This document shows positions 1-5,128 of a DNA stretch of 5,128 bases, piece by piece. Below the pieces are notes generated by a model, which saw nothing but the letters and a program-made list of their open reading frames with translations, was not told the origin of the DNA and ran no database searches. The translations under genes and the position numbers were made by a program. The stretch comes from Hydrogenothermaceae bacterium (GTDB lineage Bacteria > Aquificota > Aquificia > Aquificales > Hydrogenothermaceae): NCBI GenBank assembly GCA_027052485.1, contig JALUFA010000047.1, forward strand, positions 1 through 5,128, in the 5' to 3' direction. How positions within the stretch are numbered: the first letter of the stretch is position 1; the number at the start of each line of letters is the position of its first letter.

Positions 1-1340
1 ACCTAGCCCTTATACTGAGAGAAGCTTTTTACATAGCAAGAACCGGTAGACCAGGCCCTGTTCTGGTAGACATTCCCAAGGATATCACCCAGCAGGTATA
101 CGACTACAAAATGCCAACAGAAAAGGATGTTATAAACGCCCTTCCCGGCTATAAACCCCACTATGAGGGAAATATAGCCCAGATAAAAAAGGCAGCAAAG
201 CTGATAAGACAGGCAAAAAGGCCAGTTCTATACGTTGGTGGTGGTGCTGTAGCATCCGAGGCACAGCAGGAGCTTATAAAACTTGCCGAAATGGCAAAAA
301 TCCCCGTGACAACAACCCTTATGGGTAAAGGTGCCTTTCCAGAAAACCACCCATTGGCACTACACATGCTAGGTATGCACGGAACTTACTACGCTAACAT
401 GGCCGTTTATAACTCTGACCTTCTTATCGCCGTTGGTGCAAGATTTGACGATAGGGTTACAGGCAAGATTGATGAGTTTGCCCCAGAGGCAAAGATTATC
501 CACATAGACATTGACCCTGCATCTATCAGTAAGACAATAACCGTTGACGTTCCTATCGTTGGAGATGTTAAAAGGGTTTTACAAAAACTGATTAAAGAGC
601 TTGAAGGAAAGCCTATGGAGTGGGAAGAGGCAAGAGAGAGCTGGCTAAAACTGATTGAAAAGTGGAAGATAGAGCATCCCCTAACATACGACAGAAAAAG
701 CCCAATCATAAAACCTGAGTACGTTGTTGAAGAGATTTATAACGTGACAAAGGGAGATGCTATTATCACAGCCGGTGTAGGCCAGCACCAGATGTGGGCT
801 GCAATGTTTTATAAATACAGTTTTCCAAGACAGTTTATAAACTCAGGTGGCCTTGGAACTATGGGTTTTGGATTTCCAGCAGCTGTTGGAGCAAAAATTG
901 CAAGACCAGAAAAAGAGGTTTTCGCAATAGAAGGGGATGGCTCCTTCCTTATGAATATTCAGGATATCGCAACAGCAGTACAGTACAGGGTACCTGTAAA
1001 GGTTGCCATTCTCAACAACGAGTTTTTAGGAATGGTTAGACAGTGGCAGGAGCTCTTCTACGATAGTAGATACTCCTCTGTATGTCTTTCCACCCAGCCA
1101 GATTTTGTAAAACTTGCAGAAAGCTTTGGAGCTGTTGGTTTAAGAGCAACAAAACCTTCAGAGGTTAGACAGGTTTTAGAAGAAGCAATGAAGATAAATG
1201 ACAGGCCTGTTATAATGGACTTTGCAGTAGATAGAGAAGAAAACGTTTTACCAATGGTTCCGGCTGGAAAGTCTTACAGGGAGATGATACTCCACCCTGG
1301 AGAAAAAGGTGAAGCCGAAACAATGTACTTAGTGGGGTAA
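1..1340 (+). CDS. ilvB: Acetolactate synthase large (catalytic) subunit, 5'-truncated by window edge
   Basis: Thiamine diphosphate enzyme that condenses two pyruvates to acetolactate, or pyruvate with 2-oxobutyrate to acetohydroxybutyrate, the first common step of valine, leucine and isoleucine synthesis; cytoplasmic, with IlvN. The reading frame (codons from base 3) is open to the left edge, and its first visible residues include the family stretch GRPGPVLVDIPKD, so the ATG at 111 is an internal Met. About 445 residues are visible; the family is usually about 570-600, so the N-terminal domain with the catalytic Glu lies outside. Visible are the central domain with GARFDDRVTG (about bases 435-465), NSGGLGTMGFGFPAA, and the C-terminal ThDP/Mg motif GDG at 933-941 through NN at 1014-1019. 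RQWQELFY carries the Trp known from herbicide-binding sites, and the C-terminus has the typical NVLPMVPAGKS. Stop TAA is 3 bases before ilvN. The visible part looks intact. Confidence 0.97.
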   Translation, partial: LALILREAFYIARTGRPGPVLVDIPKDITQQVYDYKMPTEKDVINALPGYKPHYEGNIAQIKKAAKLIRQAKRPVLYVGGGAVASEAQQELIKLAEMAKIPVTTTLMGKGAFPENHPLALHMLGMHGTYYANMAVYNSDLLIAVGARFDDRVTGKIDEFAPEAKIIHIDIDPASISKTITVDVPIVGDVKRVLQKLIKELEGKPMEWEEARESWLKLIEKWKIEHPLTYDRKSPIIKPEYVVEEIYNVTKGDAIITAGVGQHQMWAAMFYKYSFPRQFINSGGLGTMGFGFPAAVGAKIARPEKEVFAIEGDGSFLMNIQDIATAVQYRVPVKVAILNNEFLGMVRQWQELFYDSRYSSVCLSTQPDFVKLAESFGAVGLRATKPSEVRQVLEEAMKINDRPVIMDFAVDREENVLPMVPAGKSYREMILHPGEKGEAETMYLVG

Positions 1341-1343
1341 GAG

Positions 1344-1904
1344 ATGATAGAAGAGATAAAAACAGTAAAAATAAGACCACAACCTAAAAGCTCAGTAAGA
1401 AAGCACGTTATAGTAGTAAAAGTACAGCATAACGTAGGTGTGCTGTCTAGAATAACCTCACTTTTTGCAGGAAGAGGTTATAACATAGATAGCCTAACAG
1501 TTGGAAAGACCCATGAGCCCTCCATTGCTCGTATAACGATAATAGTTAACGGTGATGAAAGGGTAGTAGAACAAATCATAAAACAATTAAGAAAGCTGAT
1601 AGAAACCTTAAAGGTCAGGGATATAACAGACACGCCACACATAGAAAGAGAGCTTGCCCTTATTAAAATCCACACAGCCGACAGTGATGCAAGAGATGAA
1701 ATCATGAGATTGGTTGACATTTTCAGGGCAAAGGTTGTTGATGTTGCCAGAGATTCATACACGGTAGAGATAACAGGAAATCAGGATAAAATTGATGCAT
1801 TTATAGACCTTGTTAGACCTTTTGGAATAAAAGATGTTGCAAGGACAGGAGTTTTAGCAGTTATAAGAGAGTCAGCACAAGAAAAAATGAAAAATGAGAT
1901 ATAG
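1344..1904 (+). CDS. ilvN: Acetolactate synthase small (regulatory) subunit
   Basis: Regulatory partner of IlvB; in this family it stimulates the catalytic subunit and confers feedback inhibition by valine. The 186 residues hold an N-terminal ACT domain (about 20-95), with the characteristic GVLSRITSLFAGRGYNIDSL at 32-51 and IARITI at 61-66. The C-terminal small-subunit domain (about 97-175) begins near HIERELALIKI and includes IFRAKVVDV and ARTGVLAV. Compared with E. coli IlvH (about 163 residues) there are roughly 18 extra N-terminal residues, basic and polar. The start ATG follows the ilvB stop by 3 bases, with GGGG at 1334-1337 six bases upstream as a plausible ribosome binding site, so translation is probably coupled to ilvB. 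The Gly of the effector site is present (G32), but the position of the E. coli valine-contacting Asn is His29. The last 11 bases overlap a possible downstream start at 1894. The small-subunit identity is secure. Confidence 0.96.
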   Translation: MIEEIKTVKIRPQPKSSVRKHVIVVKVQHNVGVLSRITSLFAGRGYNIDSLTVGKTHEPSIARITIIVNGDERVVEQIIKQLRKLIETLKVRDITDTPHIERELALIKIHTADSDARDEIMRLVDIFRAKVVDVARDSYTVEITGNQDKIDAFIDLVRPFGIKDVARTGVLAVIRESAQEKMKNEI

Positions 1905-1911
1905 ACTGCTC

Positions 1912-1921
1912 TTTTTTTTTT
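1912..1921 (+). repeat. Homopolymer run of ten T at the frame junction
   Basis: Ten consecutive T follow CTGCTC and precede ATCTTC. The run lies exactly where the signal-peptide frame opened by ATG 1894 and the downstream 2497-ending frame must be joined; nine or twelve T would give one continuous frame. Runs of this length are prone to replication and RNA polymerase slippage, and also to base-calling errors in homopolymer-sensitive sequencing. It is preceded by no GC-rich stem, so it does not look like a classical terminator. Confidence 0.9.
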
Positions 1922-1927
1922 ATCTTC

Positions 1928-1951
1928 TTTCCCCTCCTCTCGTGGGGGAAA
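1928..1951 (+). other. Predicted 7-bp hairpin just downstream of the T run
   Basis: TTTCCCC (1928-1934) can pair with GGGGAAA (1945-1951), leaving a 10-base loop TCCTCTCGTG. The stem has four G:C and three A:T pairs, and starts six bases after the T10 run. The left arm and loop contain CCTCCT (1933-1938), the same sequence as the anti-Shine-Dalgarno at the end of 16S rRNA. No strong T tract follows, so a rho-independent terminator on this strand is unlikely. It lies inside the proposed split gene and may simply be coding sequence (Pro-Leu-Leu-Ser-Trp-Gly). The pairing is real on paper; any function is unproven. Confidence 0.35.
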
Positions 1952-2092
1952 CCTTCATTATTTTTAGAAAAAGTCTCAATAGAAAACCTATCAATCTACT
2001 ATCAGGACGTTTTTAAGAACTTCTTTAAAGAGAAAATAAAAAACTTAACCTCAAACCAGAATGCTCCTCACATATCAATAAGCGTTTCGTGG

Positions 2093-2497
2093 ATGTTATC
2101 CTCTTATACGGTATGCTTCAATGTAGAAAATAAAGACAAACACCTTGAAACCGTATGTATTACTTCAAACTCTGCTGAAGACATTCCTTCAGACTTAGAA
2201 AAAATCAAGAGTAAGTACATATCTTTTAAGCCGATAAAAAAAGAAAAAAAAGTAGATTTAGAAGTTTTAACAACTGGCAGCACCAACGAAAAATTTTTAA
2301 AGCTGGTTTCTACATACGGAGATGCACTTACACCTTTTAAAGAGAGGGCTAAAAAGGCAAGAAAACAAAAGATTACTATAGGAGGAGCAACTTTAAGCGT
2401 TAATTTAGTTATATTTGAGGACATTTACGCAGCCTATCTTTTGAAGAAGATTTTAAATGGATATAAAATAGATAAAATTGTTATTAAAAATAACTAA
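2093..2497 (+). CDS. Hypothetical protein (intact 3' reading frame of the split gene)
   Basis: This is the longest reading frame with a canonical start between ilvN and ilvC: 134 residues from ATG 2093, ending 12 bases before ilvC. It has no recognisable domain. It begins MLSSYTVCFNV, has a Lys-rich middle (KPIKKEKKVDLEV), a segment rich in Lys/Arg (ERAKKARKQK at about 84-93), then ITIGGATLSVNLVIF and a C-terminal alternation of short strand- and helix-like stretches. There is no membrane segment. The ATG at 2093 is poorly supported as the true start: no good Shine-Dalgarno lies before it, and the same frame continues upstream in protein-like sequence for 65 more codons. I read it as the C-terminal two-thirds of the larger protein described at 1894-2497. 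A gene caller would probably report this shorter version. Confidence 0.6.
   Translation: MLSSYTVCFNVENKDKHLETVCITSNSAEDIPSDLEKIKSKYISFKPIKKEKKVDLEVLTTGSTNEKFLKLVSTYGDALTPFKERAKKARKQKITIGGATLSVNLVIFEDIYAAYLLKKILNGYKIDKIVIKNN
2480..2494. repeat. Short inverted repeat before the ilvC ribosome binding site
   Basis: GTTATT and AATAAC form a perfect 6-base inverted repeat around a 3-base AAA centre, overlapping the last codons of the upstream frame and ending 4 bases before GGAGG. All but one pair per arm are A:T, so as RNA it would be weak at high temperature; it could be an operator half-site pair or chance in AT-rich DNA. Confidence 0.25.
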
Positions 2498-3508
<1,011 letters not shown>

Positions 3509-3509
3509 G

Positions 3510-4133
3510 ATGAACCTTACGTCAAAGAGAAAATCTCTTAAGAAGATATACGAACCTATCGGGGTGGTGCTGGCTAAAAGCCACATCACTCCCAATATTA
3601 TTACAGTTATATCCATAATCCTTGGACTTATGGCTGCATACTTTTTCTACATCCATAAACCATTTACAGGAGCGCTACTCCTATTTTTAAGTGGATTTTT
3701 TGATTTGATGGACGGTGTAGTTGCAAGAGAATCAGAAAAGGCATCAAAGTTTGGTGCAGTTTTTGATTGGCTTGCAGACAAAATTGTAGATGGTGCAGTA
3801 CTGTTTGCTATAGGTATGGCCTACTCAACGCCTTTATTAACCGCAATTGCCGTTATCGCAAATCAGCTTCACACATTTATAAAACCAGTGGCTTATGCAG
3901 AGATAGGGTTTTCCAACAGAAAGAAAGGTAAGATAGATGATCCTCTTGAGGGTATCGGTTTTTTCGGAAGACCTGAAACAATGCTTGCCATTATTATATT
4001 TGCCATATTCGAGCATTTTCACATACTTGGGGGATTATCCTTTGGATTTAAGGTAATAACCGTTTTAACGGTGTTATCACTCCTCCAGAGAATTGTTTAT
4101 CTATACATCAAGTATAATAAAGAGTACGACTAG
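3510..4133 (+). CDS. CDP-alcohol phosphatidyltransferase family membrane protein
   Basis: Integral membrane enzyme that transfers a phosphatidyl (or similar CMP-linked) group to an alcohol, releasing CMP. The signature D-G-x2-A-R-x8-G-x3-D-x3-D is complete: D68, G69, A72, R73, G82, D86, D90, with an extra Asp at 65. Six hydrophobic stretches can be seen, roughly at 28-47, 52-67, 92-110, 109-128, 155-172 and 178-200. The amphipathic start ends in the common family stretch SHITPN. Length (207) is usual. The acceptor cannot be read with certainty: phosphatidylglycerophosphate synthase (PgsA-like) or a phosphatidylinositol-phosphate or archaetidyl-type synthase are candidates. EGIGFFGRPE at 147-156 recalls the loop of archaeal-type members. 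It begins one base after the ilvC stop with only a weak ribosome site, suggesting coupled translation. A gene symbol would overstate what can be seen. Confidence 0.9.
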   Translation: MNLTSKRKSLKKIYEPIGVVLAKSHITPNIITVISIILGLMAAYFFYIHKPFTGALLLFLSGFFDLMDGVVARESEKASKFGAVFDWLADKIVDGAVLFAIGMAYSTPLLTAIAVIANQLHTFIKPVAYAEIGFSNRKKGKIDDPLEGIGFFGRPETMLAIIIFAIFEHFHILGGLSFGFKVITVLTVLSLLQRIVYLYIKYNKEYD

Positions 4134-4136
4134 AAT

Positions 4137-4142
4137 AAGGGG
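4137..4142 (+). promoter_or_regulatory. Ribosome binding site of the riboflavin-pathway reductase
   Basis: AAGGGG lies seven bases before ATG 4150, in the 16-base gap after the phosphatidyltransferase stop, and supports that start. Confidence 0.7.
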
Positions 4143-4149
4143 AATTTAG

Positions 4150-4815
4150 ATGAACCGTCCATACACGATAATAGTTTCAGAAGTTACTATAGATGGAAAG
4201 CTTACATTAAAAAGAGGGGTTTCTTCAAAAGAGATAATGAAATTTATGGATGAAGAGGCTATAAGGTATCTCCACCAGCTAAGGGCTAAAGTTGATGGAA
4301 TAATGGTTGGAGCCGAAACTGTCAGAACAGATAACCCGTTTTTAACTGTTAGATACGCAGAAGGAAACAACCCAACAAGAATAGTACCAACATCAAGAGC
4401 TGATATTCCGTTAGATGCAAACATACTCCAAAAACACGCGCCTACCATAATCGTAACGACAGAGTCTGCACCAGAAGAGAAAGTAAAGCAGCTAGAAGAG
4501 AAAGTTGAAGTTTTAAAATGTGGTGATAATGAGGTTGACCTAGTCAGGATGATGGATGAGCTTTACAAAAAAGGTATAAAAAAGCTGATGGTAGAAGGTG
4601 GAGCCACTCTAAACTGGAAACTTATAAAACTTGGTCTTGTAGATGAGATACGTCTTATACACATGCCTTTTATCGTAGGTGGAAAAGATACGCCTACTCT
4701 AGTGGATGGAGAGGGTTTCCAGTCTCTAGACGAGGTTGTAAAGGCAAAGCTAAGAGCCCATTTTGTAAGAGGTTCACATCTCATTACCGAATGGGAGATT
4801 AAGTTTGACGATTAA
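4150..4815 (+). CDS. Stand-alone diaminopyrimidine ribosyl-phosphate reductase, archaeal type (RibD C-terminal domain)
   Basis: Riboflavin pathway enzyme that reduces the ribose of the pyrimidine 5'-phosphate intermediate to ribityl using NAD(P)H. The 221 residues are a single RibD C-terminal/dihydrofolate-reductase-like fold with no deaminase domain. Motifs seen: EVTIDGKLT (11-19), DGIMVGAETVRTDNPFLTVR (49-68), NNPTRIV (73-79), the nucleotide-binding MVEGGATLNW (147-156), and VDEIRLIHMPFIVGGKDTPT (164-183) followed by VDGEGF (185-190). The last group, the length and the absent deaminase domain resemble the archaeal 2,5-diamino-6-ribosylamino-pyrimidinone 5'-phosphate reductases (Methanocaldococcus MJ0671 type) rather than the bifunctional bacterial RibD. 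That comparison is from memory, not from a search. In the archaeal and fungal pathway, reduction precedes deamination. The start is supported by AAGGGG at 4137-4142, and the 3' end overlaps moaD by 11 bases. Confidence 0.9.
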   Translation: MNRPYTIIVSEVTIDGKLTLKRGVSSKEIMKFMDEEAIRYLHQLRAKVDGIMVGAETVRTDNPFLTVRYAEGNNPTRIVPTSRADIPLDANILQKHAPTIIVTTESAPEEKVKQLEEKVEVLKCGDNEVDLVRMMDELYKKGIKKLMVEGGATLNWKLIKLGLVDEIRLIHMPFIVGGKDTPTLVDGEGFQSLDEVVKAKLRAHFVRGSHLITEWEIKFDD

Positions 4816-5050
4816 AGTTCTGTATTTTTCCTCAATAAAAGATAAGCTTAAAAAAAGCAGCGAACAAATAAATATCCCAGAAGGGGCAACCTTAAAGGAT
4901 TTGATTAAACTACTTAAAGAGAAATATCCTGAAATACAAGAAAACTTAGATAAAGCCATGTTTGCTATCAACGAGGAGTACGCAGAAAAAGACAAAGTGC
5001 TGAAAGACGGAGACACAGTTGCCGTAATACCACCTGTTAGCGGTGGATAA
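4805..5050 (+). CDS. moaD: Molybdopterin synthase sulfur carrier subunit MoaD
   Basis: Small ubiquitin-fold sulfur carrier. In this family the C-terminal Gly is adenylated by MoeB, converted to a thiocarboxylate, and donates sulfur through MoaE to turn cyclic pyranopterin monophosphate into molybdopterin. The 81 residues show IKVLYFSSIKDKL at the start, the middle helix TLKDLIKLLKEKYPEI (29-44), FAINEEY (53-59), DGDTVAVIPPVSGG (68-81) and the required terminal Gly-Gly. The start is TTG 4805, chosen because GGGAG at 4793-4797 lies seven bases before it, no other start lies nearby in frame, and the product begins exactly as family members do. It overlaps the reductase gene by 11 bases, so translational coupling is likely. 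No moaE is in the window. A thiamine ThiS or tungsten-cofactor paralogue is possible but fits less well. Confidence 0.93.
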   Translation: MTIKVLYFSSIKDKLKKSSEQINIPEGATLKDLIKLLKEKYPEIQENLDKAMFAINEEYAEKDKVLKDGDTVAVIPPVSGG

Positions 5051-5053
5051 AGG

Positions 5054-5128
5054 TTGCTAGAGAGTCTTTTTAGCGTTGTTTTTTACTTTCTTCTTGGTTA
5101 TGTAGCCCGTGTTTTTAAAATAATAGAT
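5054..5128 (+). CDS. Start of a membrane protein, possibly an AEC-family transporter (cut by right edge)
   Basis: Only 25 codons are visible, open to the right edge. TTG 5054 is the only plausible start, because the moaD stop at 5048-5050 is in the same frame and no ATG, GTG or further TTG follows in frame. The peptide reads (M)LESLFSVVFYFLLGYVARVF then KIID. It is a hydrophobic helix ending in the Gly-Tyr plus basic plus Ile-Asp pattern that resembles the N-terminus of auxin-efflux-carrier (AEC) type permeases. GGTGG at 5042-5046, within the end of moaD, could serve as ribosome site. Both the coding call and the family call rest on a very short sequence. Confidence 0.5.
   Translation, partial: MLESLFSVVFYFLLGYVARVFKIID

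Larger units (their letters stand above)
1894..2497 (+). pseudogene. Probable secreted protein gene split by a frame change at a T10 tract
   Basis: I do not recognise the family. ATG 1894 overlaps the ilvN stop by 11 bases and reads MRYRLL then Phe codons through the T run; with ten T it continues out of frame to a TAA near 2014-2016. The +1 frame is open from 1898 to 2497 but has no ATG, GTG or TTG before 2093. Removing one T (or adding two) joins them into 200 residues: a basic n-region MRYR, a hydrophobic core about 5-15, a possible cleavage near SWG (16-18), then a Lys-rich mature domain. Residues about 22-65, such as ENLSIYYQDVFKNFF, look like ordinary folded protein, which argues that the region upstream of 2093 is coding. 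The mature part holds two Cys close together, a possible disulfide outside the cytoplasm. Ribosome binding at 1894 is weak. It may be intact in nature if the T count is a sequencing error, or expressed through slippage. Confidence 0.6.

Noticed and set aside
161..709. Reverse-strand open frames opposite ilvB
   Set aside because: Ser- and Phe-rich translations with no motif, lying opposite strongly conserved ilvB codons; typical antisense shadows.
111..1340. ATG 111 as the start of acetolactate synthase
   Set aside because: The frame is open to the left edge and encodes the family stretch GRPGPVLVDIPKD upstream, so the gene is cut by the window and 111 is an internal Met.
1891..1925. Rho-independent terminator after ilvN formed by the T10 run
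   Set aside because: Only a 3-bp GAG/CTC core flanked by A:T pairs can form before the T run; no GC-rich stem, so a true terminator is unlikely, though leaky termination cannot be excluded.
1894..1960. Standard -1 programmed ribosomal frameshift at the T run
   Set aside because: Joining the two frames needs +1 or -2; a -1 shift gives the wrong frame.
1942..2016. GTG 1942 as an alternative start for the unrecognised gene
   Set aside because: It lies in the frame that ends at the TAA near 2014-2016 and does not lead into the 2497-ending frame.
1905..2092. Leader-peptide attenuator or T-box upstream of ilvC
   Set aside because: No run of Val, Leu or Ile codons before a terminator/antiterminator pair and no T-box-like sequence; the stretch reads better as protein-coding.
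2104..2424. Reverse-strand open frame of 106 residues opposite the hypothetical gene
   Set aside because: No ribosome site or recognisable motif, and the plus-strand frame has the better protein character and operon spacing.

Overview
The window reads as one rightward gene string from a thermophilic bacterium, most likely of the Aquificota (Hydrogenothermaceae or a relative). That placement rests on three things: Lys/Glu-rich proteins, moderately AT-rich DNA, and genes from unrelated pathways packed with gaps of only a few bases. It is inference, since no rRNA or other marker is present.

Left part (1-3508) is branched-chain amino acid synthesis. It holds the 3' three-quarters of ilvB (acetolactate synthase large subunit, cut by the left edge), then ilvN (regulatory subunit, 3 bases downstream), then after 605 bases ilvC (ketol-acid reductoisomerase) behind the strongest ribosome binding site in the window. 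IlvB and IlvN together make acetolactate or acetohydroxybutyrate, which IlvC isomerises and reduces towards valine, isoleucine and leucine.

The gap between ilvN and ilvC is not empty. It contains an unrecognised gene whose 3' 134 codons are open from ATG 2093. The same frame stays open back to 1898 with no usable start. An ATG at 1894, overlapping the end of ilvN, opens a different frame encoding what looks like a signal peptide. The two frames meet at a run of ten T (1912-1921). Nine T would give one continuous 200-residue secreted protein. This is the most notable feature of the window: a sequencing error, a real inactivation, a phase switch or transcriptional slippage are all possible.

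Right part (3510-5128) holds four tightly packed genes of other pathways: a CDP-alcohol phosphatidyltransferase (membrane lipid or polar-headgroup synthesis), a stand-alone archaeal-type riboflavin-pathway reductase, a MoaD sulfur carrier for molybdopterin synthesis that starts with TTG and overlaps its neighbour by 11 bases, and the first 25 codons of a membrane protein that resembles the start of AEC-family transporters. The spacing suggests cotranscription from at least ilvC onward, but no convincing promoter or terminator is visible. I found no tRNA, rRNA, CRISPR array, insertion sequence or clearly new multi-gene system.
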